Below, one piece after another: positions 44,250 through 54,862 of a DNA stretch of 64,000 bases. The DNA is taken from assembly GCA_963575645.1 (NCBI GenBank), contig OY754469.1, positions 48,256,753 to 48,320,752 on the forward strand, in the 5' to 3' direction. The translations under genes were made by a program, and so were the position numbers. This stretch comes from Xanthostigma xanthostigma. Taxonomy: Eukaryota > Arthropoda > Insecta > Raphidioptera > Raphidiidae. The notes below the pieces were generated by a model. It made no database searches and was not told where the DNA came from. It was given only the letters and a program-made list of their open reading frames with translations. Every line of letters starts with the position of its first letter. Position 1 is the first letter of the stretch.

Positions 44250-44952
44250 AGAGCTGGCTACGGAGAAAATGGGTGACTCGGTGCAGAGCTGAAAATTTGC
44301 AGAATAATAGGAGATAGTACGTAGTAAGTAGGGAAAAATTGCCAGAAGGCCAGGCGGAAGATAAAGAGCCACCAGAAGGCGCATATGTTGCGAAAAATCA
44401 GTGCACTTTTGGCAATTTCTATATTTATTCTGTAATTCAAAACTAGATTATATATTATGCATTATATAGTTATAAGGGCATACTGAAAATTCAAACATGA
44501 TATAATAATTACATTCGACAAATATTCAAAATTATTAATGACATTTTGATAGAAATAAAATTAATCGACATATATTTTCATTAATAAAATTACGTTGTTA
44601 TAACAACGTAATTTTATTAATTTATTTAATTTTATTTCTATCAAAATGACATTAATAATTTTGAATATTTGACGAATGTAATTATTATATCATGTTTGAA
44701 TTTTCAGTATGCCCTTATAACTATATAATGTATAATATATATATAATGTATAATCTAGTTTTGAATTACAGAATAAGTATAGAAATTGCCAAAAGTGCAC
44801 TGATTTTTCGCAACATTAGCGCCTTCTGGCGGCTCTTTATCTTCCGCCTAGCCGTCTGGCAATTTTTTCCCTACTTACTACGTACTATCTCCTATTATTC
44901 TGCAAATTTTCAGCTCTGCGTCGAGTCACCCATTTTCTCCGTAGCCAGCTCT
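44250..44952. mobile_element. Foldback element, about 350-bp arms, no loop
   Basis: AGAGCTGGCTACGGAGAAAA... at the left is mirrored by ...TTTTCTCCGTAGCCAGCTCT. The centre, AATTACGTTGTTA|TAACAACGTAATT at 44600/44601, is a perfect palindrome. Scattered mismatches and small indels separate the arms. The paired open frames (MNYRINIEIAKSALIFRNIC and its near-copy) are duplicate arm sequence. It lies 485 bp downstream of the exon. Confidence 0.85.
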
Positions 44953-45482
44953 TAGACCATAAGTTGTCCCGGCGAAATGTAGGTTCTCCACGCCTACTGA
45001 AAAAATGCAGTGTGTGCGACGACGTTACTAGGATAATATTGTTAGGCGATTCTCCGACCAATATTCATTATCCGTCTTCTTACTTAATGTTACATCAATA
45101 GCAATTCTAAACAAATTGAATTCACTGATTTAATACAATAACCTTTGGCGAAATACAAAGGAAACCGAAATAAACTTCATTCAGGACCGAATAACTGTTT
45201 TTGGGTTTCTCTAGTAATTTAATTTCGCTGAACAAATAAGTACTACACTTGATTGAATATATTTCAATTGTTCGCTTCGATACGTGTTTCAGGTACATTT
45301 TTTTGCTTGAACAAATTCAATTGACAGTGCTTGCTTTTCTCTGTGTGAGTTTTATTTCACTTTGATTGTGTTTTTTCTAATTTTATTTTCAAATGTTTTT
45401 TTAACATGACCTTTTCACCTTCAATACTGATTTTAAAAAATTAGTTTTGAACCTACGCTTCTTAATCGTATAAAAAAAATTT
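44953..45482. other. AT-rich stretch, nothing recognised
   Basis: No repeat partner or ORF. Confidence 0.35.
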
Positions 45483-45976
45483 CAGCCAATTGGGCGACAG
45501 GACCATTTCAACTTCAAAATGTTGGCATTTGATACAGTATAATAAAGAAAATATAATTTCTGATATAGCGTGAGGTGACGCGGGTAATGGCTAGTATTCT
45601 TTGCCATGGTTACCTACATAATACGTTCCACGTCATGCAAAAATTAATCAAAGTAACTAGTTATTTCTGACAGATCTACAAAATAAAAGCTGATTTTTTT
45701 TATTTTCAAAATATTTCCGAAACTGTAAGACTTTGAAAAAAAATTAAGGAAAATTTCTTGAAAAAATAAATAGAATAATGAGTCGTTATGAAAAGTATAC
45801 CGTTATCATATAAAAAACACTGTTATAGCACGTACCTCTTCTGTGCATGCGCCGATTTTCCCAAAAAACAATAGGGCTCTTCATATTTGCGTATAAAACA
45901 TCTTCCTAAAATTTTGTTTCAATCCGTTTGACCTGTATCGTGCTCACAGACTAACAGACCAACACACAAAATATGT
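45483..45976 (-). repeat. Family B, reverse copy
   Basis: Inverse of 47366-47853, with matching ends (GGCGACAGGACCATTTCAAC...; CTGTTAGTCTGTGAGCACGA on the minus strand). The flanking sequence to 46083 (TTTTTGGATTCAGGGTACCT...CCCACTTGTGGGTTGG) is also found at 20466-20570. Confidence 0.75.
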
Positions 45977-46649
45977 TTTTTTGGATTCAGGGTACCTCAA
46001 AACTAAAAAAAAATATCGTAAATTTTTGATAAGTGAATTTTGATCGACAATAGTACTATTCCCCACTTGTGGGTTGGAAAGGTAAAATTATTATTAATTG
46101 AAAAACAAAAAAAAAAAAAACAAAAAAATTGCGATGCATTTGTTTAGTGTAGATAGTTTGTTAACGATGATAGCGATACTATCAAAATTTATTTCGTGCC
46201 AGCTGTGATTTATTTGATAACAAATTTCAATTTCGATTGAAACTAAGCCAAAAGCTAAAAAATAAAACTCGTTTGAAAATAATTAATTAGATTAAAGGTG
46301 CACTCTGCGTTCAATCTATGTTGACACCATACTCACTAATGGTTTACCCATGTTTGAGTTCAATTGCCTTGCGGTACCAAACCGGCCAATAACTAATAGA
46401 ACACGACATTGCTATTTATCGGGTTTGTTCCCTTTGTCAGTGGGCTGCCTGGAAAAAAAATTAATCAGTAAATGCATTTTCAAAATTTATTTGCGCTTTC
46501 AATTTTTAATGCATGGCCTTTTTTTACACGCTTTATATTAGTTTTACTTGTAAGTTTGCATGTATGTATGTATGTTTGTTTGTAATCTCGTTTGGACTAC
46601 AGCAAGTGGTTTATTACTGTTAGTATGTTATGCCACTACATGTAAGAGC

Positions 46650-46738
46650 AATCGTTGACCGAGCGGTCTAAGGCGCTAGTCTTCGCTGACGTCAACTCTC
46701 GGATTCACCCGTCGTGGGTTCTAATCCCGTCCACGCCG
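46650..46738 (+). pseudogene. tRNA-Leu/Ser-like sequence
   Basis: TTGACCGAGCGGTCTAAGGC is a type II tRNA D arm/A box, and GTGGGTTCTAATCCCGT fits a T arm/B box, with a long variable region between. The acceptor ends do not pair convincingly and the anticodon stem is weak. Probably a pseudogene or SINE head. Confidence 0.5.
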
Positions 46739-46873
46739 AAATAAAAAAATTGTTTTTTTCGGCAAATTTTTGACAATAAATCGAACTAAAAAGTGGAAAA
46801 TAAATATAGTTTTAAAAGAACTATAAAATACGCTTTATATCAAACTAAAAATGAAAAATAAATATGGTTTTAA

Positions 46874-47145
46874 AAAGACTAAAAAACACGCTTTATATTG
46901 AACTAAAAAGTAAAAAATAATTTATTTAAAATAAGCTTAAAACAATAATCAATAAAAAATACTAGTATTATTGTGAAAAAAGCGTGGGGCGCTTTGTTCC
47001 ACATTTTCGTACATCGAGCGCCCCACGCTTTTTTCACAATAATACTAGTATTTTTTATTCATTATTGTCTTAAGCTTATTTTTAAAAAAATATTTTTTAC
47101 TTTTTAGCTCGATATAAAGCGTGTTTTTTAGTTTTTTTAAACAAT
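46874..47145. mobile_element. Foldback element (GCGTGGGGCGC family), about 125-bp arms
   Basis: ACTAAAAAACACGCTTTATA...AAAAAAGCGTGGGGCGCT, a loop of about 23 nt (TTGTTCCACATTTTCGTACA...), then the inverse. The left arm is preceded by a direct partial duplicate (ACGCTTTATATCAAACTAAA) at about 46830. The innermost AAAAAGCGTGGGGCGC matches the element at 21943-23190. Confidence 0.82.
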
Positions 47146-47365
47146 ATTTATTCAGGGTTCTGTACTTCAGAATGAAAAAACTCCTTTAGGGTGAGTTTTG
47201 TGAATTTTAGCGAAGACGCAATGCTCTTTCTCTTGATTCCCTGCAACTTGTGTATGTATTGTTTACATGATTTTCTTCAACCGCGCTCAGATATTTCGAG
47301 CACACTTTTTCTTTTCGTTTTGACGTCCCCCGAAGCCAAAAAACGTATTTTTGGAAAAACTCTGT

Positions 47366-47853
47366 TAGTCTGTGAGCACGATACAGGTCAAACGGATGTA
47401 CAGATTGAAACCAAACGTTGGGAAGATGTTTGATACGCAAATATAAAGAGCCCTATTGTTGAAGAGATATATGCTATAACGGTGTTTTTTATATAATAAT
47501 GCTACACTTTTCATAACGGCTTATTATTCTATTTATATTTTCAAGAAAGTTTTGTTAAAAAATTTTTTTCTAATCTTTATAGTTTCGGAAATATTTTGAA
47601 AATAAAAAAAAAATCAGCTGTACTTTTGTCAGAAATAAATTGGTTAAGGATGCTTTGATTAATCTTTACATGACGTGGAACATATTATGTAGGTAACTAT
47701 GGCAACGGATAGCAAATATCATATTGAATACTAGCCATTACCCGCGTCAGCTCACGCAATATCATAAATTTTCTTTTCTTCGTTATGCTATATCAAATGT
47801 CAATATTTTTTAAGTTGGAATGGTACCGTCGTCCAAGTGGCTGGAATTATTTT
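47366..47853 (+). repeat. Family B, copy 3
   Basis: CTGTTAGTCTGTGAGCACGA ... ATTACCCGCGTCAGCTCACG ... GTCGTCCAAGTGGCTGGAAT; forms a large inverted pair with 45483-45976. The 77-80-codon frames that overlap its left part are opposite-strand shadows of one another. Confidence 0.75.
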
Positions 47854-48369
47854 TTAAAGTGGTTACGGTAGACGTCTGGATTACGGTGCTTACCGGTTTC
47901 AGAATCACTGATTCAACATAATGCTGTGTACATAACACGGGTACATAGTCCATTTCTGCAAATGGCGATGCATTAACACTGTTGTGAGTAAAGTGTTTGT
48001 ATCTAGTCAAATAGAATGTAACGTCGCTCTGGGCTTCCAATTTGTGCATTGTACAGGGTGTCCCGTTGAAAACATAATTTCTACAACAAAAATATATATC
48101 TTCAATAGAACACTCTGTACAATTTATGAATTGAAAGCCTAAAGCGACGTGTGTTCTATTTCAAATAAATCGATTCAGTATTATTAGTGGTAACCAATTT
48201 TCAGAATTAAAAAAAAAAAAACGAGTATGCTTTAGACTACACGACTGCCATAATTTGTTATTATTCACCCGAAAATTCACAAAATATGAACTTTAAAATG
48301 AATTTACAATTTTATTCACTTTAAACGTAGATTATTTAATGTATTGAACAAAATATTACTTTTTTCTGT
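47854..48369. other. Unassigned; ACAGGGTGTCCCG repeat terminus
   Basis: TGTACAGGGTGTCCCGTTGA at 48051 is a common type of insect repeat end; a possible inverse partner, CCGGACACTCTGTATATTGA, is at 54164 and too far away to pair with it. No second end nearby. Confidence 0.35.
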
Positions 48370-48520
48370 CACCCGATAGCGCCACTGGCAAGTAAAGTAT
48401 GTGTCATTCTATTGTTAGTACTGCTTATATTTTCGACCACCTGATGGCGCTACTATCCAGTGAAGTATTTGTTTCGGCCGCCTGATGGCGCCACTAGCCA
48501 GTTAAGTATTTGTCATCCTC
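48370..48520. repeat. Short diverged tandem motif
   Basis: CACCTGATGGCGCTACTATCCAGTGAAGTATTTGT-like unit three times (48371, about 48439, about 48479), separations unequal. The CGCCACTAG core also appears in neighbouring MITEs. Confidence 0.6.
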
Positions 48521-48740
48521 TTTCTATCTTCACTAACTTATATCTCCCTCTCAACTTCCGTTCGCCTCGCCCGATCACAGTTTCCGTAAATCTCTCGTCA
48601 CACATTTACCAGCTTACTCCCCAAGTCCAGCGTGCGTAAAGAAGTTTTACTTCAACAGGTCGCAGTGCGAAATCCAGCCGACAAAATAGTGTACAGTGGA
48701 AATTCTTTGATTCGAAGTCGAAGGAATCGAGAAAGTTAAA

Positions 48741-48974
48741 TCCCATCAAAAACATAAATGTGAAAAAGGGAGCCAAGTTTAATATTCATTAAAAAAAATT
48801 GACATCTTAAAAGATGCCAAGTTTTTACTTGGAAAGTTTTCGTGTTTTATATTATGATTTATACCTAACTTCATATTTATATGTGTAAAAACTTGGCACC
48901 TTTTTAGATCTCAATTATTTTTGTGTTGAATATTTAACTGGGCTCCCTTTTTCACATTTATGTTTTCTATGGGA
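48741..48974. mobile_element. MITE with about 40-bp inverted ends
   Basis: TCCCATCAAAAACATAAATG TGAAAAAGGGAGCC ... GGCTCCCTTTTTCACATTTA TGTTTTCTATGGGA, 234 bp. An inner inverted pair GCCAAGTTTTTAC / GTAAAAACTTGGC makes a second stem. Confidence 0.8.
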
Positions 48975-49387
48975 CACATTTTGTAAAGAAATTACTATTA
49001 TTTATTATTCAAAAGTGATTTCTAAAATTAATCTTTTTTCCTGTAGCCATAGTTTTTCGAAAGACGCTAGGATTGCTTGAAAAATATTTCAAATTTTAAA
49101 AATTTACTGTTTTTTTATTTTTTTCCTTTATATGCACACAATTACCTAGCTGGACGCCAAATTTCAACTTTCTAGGGCATCTGGAAGTGGGATATATATG
49201 TCAGTGAGTCAGTCAGTCAGTCAGTGATAAAAATGCCGATTTTTAGACGTTAATATCTCAATAACCGTTCGAGCTGTATTTATGATATTTGGAGTTCTAG
49301 TTAATCTAAGGGGTTTTAATAAATAAACCAAACATGTGTTTACGTTAAATACATTTTGAGTTATTAAGGGGTCAAAAGTGGCCCCAA
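48975..49387. other. Unassigned, (GTCA)n run
   Basis: ACGCCAAATTTCAACTTTCT followed by GTCAGTGAGTCAGTCAGTCA (about 49200) is transposon-tail-like; no element delimited. Confidence 0.35.
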
Positions 49388-49700
49388 ATAATAATAATAA
49401 TAATAATTTATTTACAGAAAAGCCGCAAAGCATTAATCTCTCTCTAGGATTAATTAAAAATAAAATTATACCTGTAAAAACTAGATAACAATAATATATG
49501 ATAATTAAAGTTACATTTTAAAATTTCCTAATAAAAATATGTTTTAAAATTTCTAATGACTGCTGCTTCCTTTATTCTTTGTTGAACTTGGCTTGACACG
49601 CTACCGCGTGTCTAGATCAAATATAGTTTTGTCTATGCGAATTGAGTTATATAAAAAAATAAAACTTTTAGCAGATTGCCTGAATTTTTTAATAGAAGCG
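49388..49700 (-). mobile_element. 3' end of a non-LTR retrotransposon (inferred)
   Basis: On the minus strand a decayed, stop-containing coding-like stretch (SSQVQQRIKEAAVIRNFKTY) leads into an AT-rich tail ending in (ATT)n. That microsatellite-like tail and polarity fit CR1/Jockey-group LINEs. No 5' portion adjoins. Confidence 0.4.
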
Positions 49701-50094
49701 TCCTTCAATGAAATGTTCGAACATAACGATCAGATTTAATCCCGTCAAAGTATTTTAATTTTGCTATTTCATTATGTTTTCATTAATAAGCTCAGTAATT
49801 TATTTTCAACGGGCAATGGCGCATGCATAGGATAAAATAGAAAGGCAGGCTATGGATATGCTCACGTACTACACATGTCATTGTACACTAATGTCAATTA
49901 ATGCCTGATTTTGTAAAATCTGTACATCAACTAAACTGTCATCACGTCAAATAATTGACACAATCTACGATATGACGTGTGTACCCACAAAACACTGGTG
50001 GAAATTCTACCAACGTACAAAACTAACATGGCCGGGAAACGAATTGAAATAGGGACCACTTGGACAGAAATTCCTCCTAAAGATTTTCCGCTGA
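49701..50094. other. Unassigned flank
   Basis: Nothing recognised. Confidence 0.3.
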
Positions 50095-50787
50095 TCTATA
50101 CTAATATATAAAGCTGACGAGTTTGTTTGTTTGAACGCGCTCTTCTCAGGAACTATTGGTTCGAATTGAAAAAATTTTTTTTTGTTGAATAGCCCATTTG
50201 TCGAGGAAGGCTACGACCAATTAGAGCGGAACTTCAATGAAAAATGTATCTCAAAATTAGTCCGTCCGACAAATATTATCAGGTGAAATGCCTTAACTAA
50301 ATATTGCAATATTAGCGCGTGTCAATCACAAGCCCGGACAGCTCACTCGGTAGAGCGTAAGACTGTTAATGCCAGGGTCTTGGGTTCAAGCCCTACGTCA
50401 GCGAATATGTTTTTATTTTTTTTTACATTTCATTTTTTTAAAATTTTGTTACGACTAATTAAAACTAAATAAATCTAATTAATAGCTCATTTGAAAACTG
50501 TAACAACTACAGGTACCTATATAAAAATAATTTTCCTTCGGTGTTTTCTATTAAAAATTTATTATATTTTATTAATTACAGTAATTATTGATTTAAAAGA
50601 AATTTATCACTTAAAAAAAGTATAAATACTGCTTTTTAACGACAAAAACTTTTGAACGGTAACTCCGATCATTATGAAGTTTGGACACAACATTCATCTC
50701 GATAAACTAAGATGAATGTGCGTACTCATGTCCCTTCCTTCCCCGTTCGTTCTTTTGCACCCGGGTGAAACCGGACGGGACCGCTAG
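50095..50787 (+). mobile_element. Helitron family E, copy 4, with tRNA-like insert
   Basis: A|TCTATACTAATATATAAAGC ... ACCCGGGTGAAACCGGACGG GACCGCTAG|T, 693 bp, the forward-oriented complete copy. Same internal order as copies 2 and 3: 5' end, CTACGACCAATTAGAGCGGA block, tRNA-like block, AT-rich segment, ACATTCATCTCGATAAACTA block, 3' hairpin. Confidence 0.87.
50332..50403 (+). pseudogene. tRNA-Lys-bodied sequence with GTT in the anticodon position
   Basis: GCCCGGACAGCTCACTCGGT AGAGCGTAAGACTGTTAATG CCAGGGTCTTGGGTTCAAGC CC: D arm and variable region are Lys-like, the anticodon loop is CTGTTAA (anticodon GTT), and the acceptor 3' strand is decayed (GTCAGCG). Confidence 0.7.
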
Positions 50788-50815
50788 TTCTGTGATAAAA
50801 TTTTAATTCATCAAG

Positions 50816-51579
50816 AAAGTACCCCGCACAATTTTTATTAGATTTGGTTCTCGATTAAATTGATCGAAAATGGTTTTATTATATATTTTAAAGGTCACTA
50901 AGAAAAAGTGTCCATATGGGCGCCATAGCCTAAAAACCAATAGATTTTTAGCTACAGATATGTTTAGCGAGGTTTCAGATATAGGAATATCCATTGAAGT
51001 CACAATCTTAAAAAATCCTAAACTCTAGAAATATGTTTTCGAGTGCGCTGAATCCGAATATGATATTATTATTTTATACAGGCTGACACCTTCTACCACC
51101 ACCTAGTTTTAGACTATTTTTCTATTTCTAAAAAAAGCACAAAAGTTAAACATGGAACATTTTTGTAAATTCAATGGATATCCCTATATCTAAAATCTCG
51201 CTAAACATATCTGTAGCTAAAAATCTATTAGTTTTTAGACTATGTGCCCACGGAAACTTTTTCTTAGTATATATTAGATATCGTGTCCATCGAGATAATT
51301 ATAAATAAAAAATCGCAGGATTGTGAACAAATATTAGATTTATTAATTGTACGACGTTTCGTCTATAAAATTTAGACTTTTTCAAGTACAAGTTGAAAAT
51401 TATTAAAACAATAATTATGAAAATAAACATTAATTACTAACCATAGCAATTTGTCCACAATCCTGCGATTTTTTATTTATAATTATCTTTTTCTTAGTGA
51501 CCTTTAAACTATAAAATAAAACCATTTTCGATCAATTTAACCGAGAACCAAATCCCATATGGTTTGTGCGGGGCCCTTT
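50816..51579. mobile_element. Foldback element with AAAG..CCCCGCAC ends, interrupted
   Basis: Left arm (ACCCCGCACAATTTTTATTA...AGCGAGGTTTCAGATATAGG) pairs with the right arm (...CCTATATCTAAAATCTCGCT...CCATATGGTTTGTGCGGGGC). The right arm is split by 51268-51486. The ends and following ATATGGGATTTGGTTCTCGG match the arms of the 22.2-kb palindrome (CATATGGGAAATGGCCCTCG), so the two are one family. Confidence 0.75.
51268..51486 (-). mobile_element. Small insert with 11-bp TSD, Penelope-like/hammerhead-like
   Basis: CTTTTTCTTAG at 51257-51267 is repeated at 51487-51497, exactly bracketing 219 bp. Inside, 32-bp perfect inverted arms (ATAATTATAAATAAAAAATC...GGATTGTG) at 51295-51326 and 51455-51486 leave a 27-bp left extension. 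The minus strand centre reads CTTGAAAAAGTC...AGACGAAACGTCGTAC. The long duplication argues for a retroelement rather than a DNA transposon. Confidence 0.6.
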
Positions 51580-51884
51580 ATTATATTTAAACCCGTGCCC
51601 AAAAATTATGGTTTCACACTAACGGGTGAACAGTCTACTGTTGGTCTAACAATTTATGATATGAAACCCAAACGCAAACATTTTCTAGCGGTAGGATGGG
51701 TTGTCGGTATTCCGATAGGTATATAACCTGGCTTTAGTTCAGTTAGAAAATTATGGTATAACAAAGAAACGAGAGCGTGTAGAGTAACTCTTTACTAGCA
51801 TTTCCCCGTGGCTTAGAATGCTTCAAAAAGCTAGGATTCGGACTACCGATCAGCTTCTTGTAGTAATAATAATAATAATAAATT
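51580..51884. other. Unassigned flank with (AAT)n
   Basis: (AAT)n at about 51863-51880 is probably the tail of the following minus-strand LINE fragment. Confidence 0.35.
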
Positions 51885-52135
51885 TAATAAATGTAATATA
51901 AGAAAAAGTAGTGGCCCAAGGATTGACCCTTGAGGCACACCTTCAGAAATTTCTCGGAAGTGTGATAAATCAAGACCGTCTGTTGTATTAATAATTACAG
52001 CCTGCTGCCTTTGACACAAATATGACTTAAACCATTTTATTGTTAAATCTGAAAAACCAATTTAGCTTTGCTAATAGCAAATCATGACTGATTGGATCGA
52101 CGGTTTTACTATAATTAAGTAACACTAGTGCGATT
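51885..52135 (-). pseudogene. Non-LTR reverse transcriptase fragment (Jockey/CR1-like)
   Basis: The minus strand reads YSKTVDPISHDLLLAKLNW, then after one frameshift near 52060 FSDLTIKWFKSYLCQRQQAV and SEGVPQGSILGPLLFL. These are RT blocks ahead of the catalytic YADD motif, which is missing. Truncated both sides; its 3' side runs straight into (ATT)n, suggesting a large internal deletion of a LINE. Confidence 0.85.
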
Positions 52136-52160
52136 ATGTAATAATGTTGATAATATTTTT

Positions 52161-52472
52161 TAGAGCTGTAAAAGTATCGAGAAATTGTGTACCCGTATGT
52201 ATTCGTTACTTAAAGAACCAGTACCCGTTACTTTCGTATCGTTACGTTACTCGTTACTTTTCATACGACATACAATCGTGTACCAACAGCATCAAGCATG
52301 TACCATCGCATCGAGGCGCGTCGCATACGTGATACGGTATGACTAACGTATAACCGCATCAAACGAGTCGAACTGACATGGATACGACAAATGCGAGTAA
52401 CGATTCGTTACTTCGAGTCAGACGATGTACCCGTTACTCAGTAACGAATACATACAGTTTGTTACAGCTTTA
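52161..52472. mobile_element. hAT MITE with perfect 8-bp TSD (ATATTTTT)
   Basis: TAGAGCTGTAAAAGT ... TGTTACAGCTTTA, ATATTTTT at 52153-52160 and 52473-52480. Multiple CGTTACT / AGTAACG motifs in both orientations near the ends. The A/T-rich duplication is less unlikely by chance than the others, but the TAGAGCTGTAA termini are hAT-like. Confidence 0.75.
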
Positions 52473-52480
52473 ATATTTTT

Positions 52481-52905
52481 TGATGTAATACAAAAGCTGT
52501 CCTTCTGAAAGGTACGTGACTTCGCAAAGACATCGTGCTGTTGCCGTAATTTTATGAATATGGACCTTTTAGAAGACGTGCTTTAGTGTAGCGGTTCTTA
52601 CAGAATTTACTAGCTTTACAAGACTTAAATCCTATGATTGACAGCTGATGAAATGAACAGGCGTTTAGAATCAATGCAATGGAATCGTAAAATGATAATT
52701 AAGTAATTCGCTTCAATTGGGGATTTTCCTCATTAATTAAATTGTATACAAACATGTTTTATGTTAATAATAAGCCGGATAAATAGAGCTACTTCAAAAC
52801 ACTATCTTTGTGAATGATAATATTCAAGTTATTGAGATCCAACATCAGTAAAATAAACTACATATATTCTGAAACAAAAATTATAGACCGTATTAAGTTC
52901 TTCAT
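52481..52905. other. Unassigned stretch
   Basis: No ORF or repeat recognised. Confidence 0.3.
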
Positions 52906-52920
52906 TTTAAGGTTTTCTAC

Positions 52921-53340
52921 GAGCGGGGTGCAGACGTAGCGGTGAGAGCACTAGACTCGTATTCGGGAGGTACCGGGTTTGAATCCCGGCTGGGACTTTT
53001 TCCTGCTGCCCCTCGCCGAGAAACGGTAATTCCTGTACCGGTCATCTTGTTGAGGTTTTCCATGGTTTACCTCAACAATTCCAGATAAATATCGAGATGG
53101 TTCCTTATTTAAGGTCATGGCCGATTACCTTCTAAACTGCTATGCTCAGAATTTGCCTCCCTTATCCTAATTTCCTGAAAATTCCTTCGTACGCCCTTTG
53201 CTATTAATTAAGTTGAAGTTTAAAAATTGTAGAAAATAACGGGAAGTGTGGTAGAAAAGAAATAGTAATGGTGCGAATGGCGTCTGTTATGACATAAAGT
53301 CGAGAAACGGACTTTAAACGCATTATTATTATTATTATTT
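52921..53340 (+). mobile_element. tRNA-derived SINE, copy 2 (full length, with TSD)
   Basis: GAGCGGGGTGCAGACGTAGC GGTGAGAGCA (A box), GGGTTTGAATCCCGG (B box), conserved body and (ATT)n tail. TTTTAAGGTTTTCTAC before and TTTTAAGTTTATCTAC after form a 16-bp duplication with two mismatches, the mark of LINE-mediated retroposition. About 420 bp. Confidence 0.9.
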
Positions 53341-53356
53341 TAAGTTTATCTACGCT

Positions 53357-54268
53357 TAGTTGTCCATAAATGTATCTTTATTAATAATACTTATTACGAG
53401 TTACAAATGAAAATTATAAAACATCATTTCCGATTATAACAAGCAAATATTATTAGTATTTTTTTACGGAGTTAAATTCTAGAAATCGCAACTTATTACC
53501 AGAAAATCGATTTTGTGCAATTATTATATACATAAGTAGAGGAGAGGGGGGTCTAGTTTTAACATGTTTTAGCAAAGCTATTGTATTGCAAAATCTAATT
53601 ATAGCATTGCAAATGCCGACTGTTTTGATAGACAGTTTAATTATTATTCGAGTACTTTGTTCAATCGAAAAATAATTGAAAATATTTACACGGTTTTTTA
53701 AACTATTTTTTTTGCATTTTACCCCGAGTTTGGGGCAAGTTGTAAACAAGACTAAAAAAATCTCTCCCTCTCTCTTACTGAAGAACTCGAGAAAACGAAA
53801 TAACAGACAAAGGTCTCGTTTGCACTTTACATATTAGTATTCGCAATTTTTGGTACGACTGTTAAAATATTTTTTGTGCGATTTACCCGTCGAAAAAAAT
53901 TTTACACTTCTCACCATTTATGTCTGCACTTCCACCATATAGGCCAGTACTCCCACCATTTAACTTAAGTCAATGTTTTATGGCGTTTATTTATACGTTA
54001 ATTTACTTGCTACTTCAGTTCTTCCTGACTGCTAAAGCGCGCATCTGATTGGCTACTTTAATAAATTGCTTATTACCTGTACGTCGGGTAAAAAAACGGT
54101 TAAGGGCTTTTTGTCTCTGAACTTTATTCTCTATCCGATCCATTAATCCCGTGTGGTACTTACCGGACACTCTGTATATTGAAATGAAATGTATAGTTCA
54201 TACGATAATTGTTGCTTCAAATTTAATATTCTCCAACAATTACTATAAATATATTGTAATAAATCTAA
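53357..54268. other. Unassigned stretch
   Basis: A 98-codon minus-strand frame (53453-53749) rich in K, N and I; no domain. CCGGACACTCTGTATA near 54165 looks like a repeat end. Confidence 0.35.
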
Positions 54269-54862
54269 CTAGTGTAACCTGTGCGAATTATTCGCACTAA
54301 ATAAGTATAATAATTATCACTTTTCAAAAGTATTTTTTAAATATGATTGAAGGTATTCAATTCGTTTCTAATTTTGCACACTGCTTATAACGTCTTCTTT
54401 TTGTTGTATTACAATATGAAGCTCAGATGACAGATCGAAGAAATATTTTACTAAAATTGTCATATAGAGGCGCAAGTAGCAAAAGCGTTGAGCTAAGCCG
54501 TCAGATGGCATCATGTAGCATTGCTGTGACGTTGTTCAGCGTTGCTCGCTGTTTCAAAATTACAGCCGTCAGATGGCAGTATGCAGTATTGTGTCTGTTG
54601 TATTACAATATGAAGGTCAGATGACAGATCGAAGTGTTGACGTTGTTTCAAAATTAAAGCCGTTAGATGGCAGACGTTGTTCAGCGTTGCTGTATTTTAA
54701 TTAATTTACAAAAACAAAAGCAATAATAAATTTTTTAGTTGTCGATGTCAGTAGAGCAAGCAATTATCTGTAAAATGATATATAATTTATGTGGAGAAAT
54801 TGTGAGGTTTTTTCTAAAAAGGGAGGCAAACATCTTTAACCTTAGCGTATTAATATATATGA
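54269..54862 (-). mobile_element. Helitron family A, copy 8 (full length)
   Basis: A|CTAGTGTAACCTGTGCG ... ATATATATGA|T, 594 bp, hairpin intact. Confidence 0.87.
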
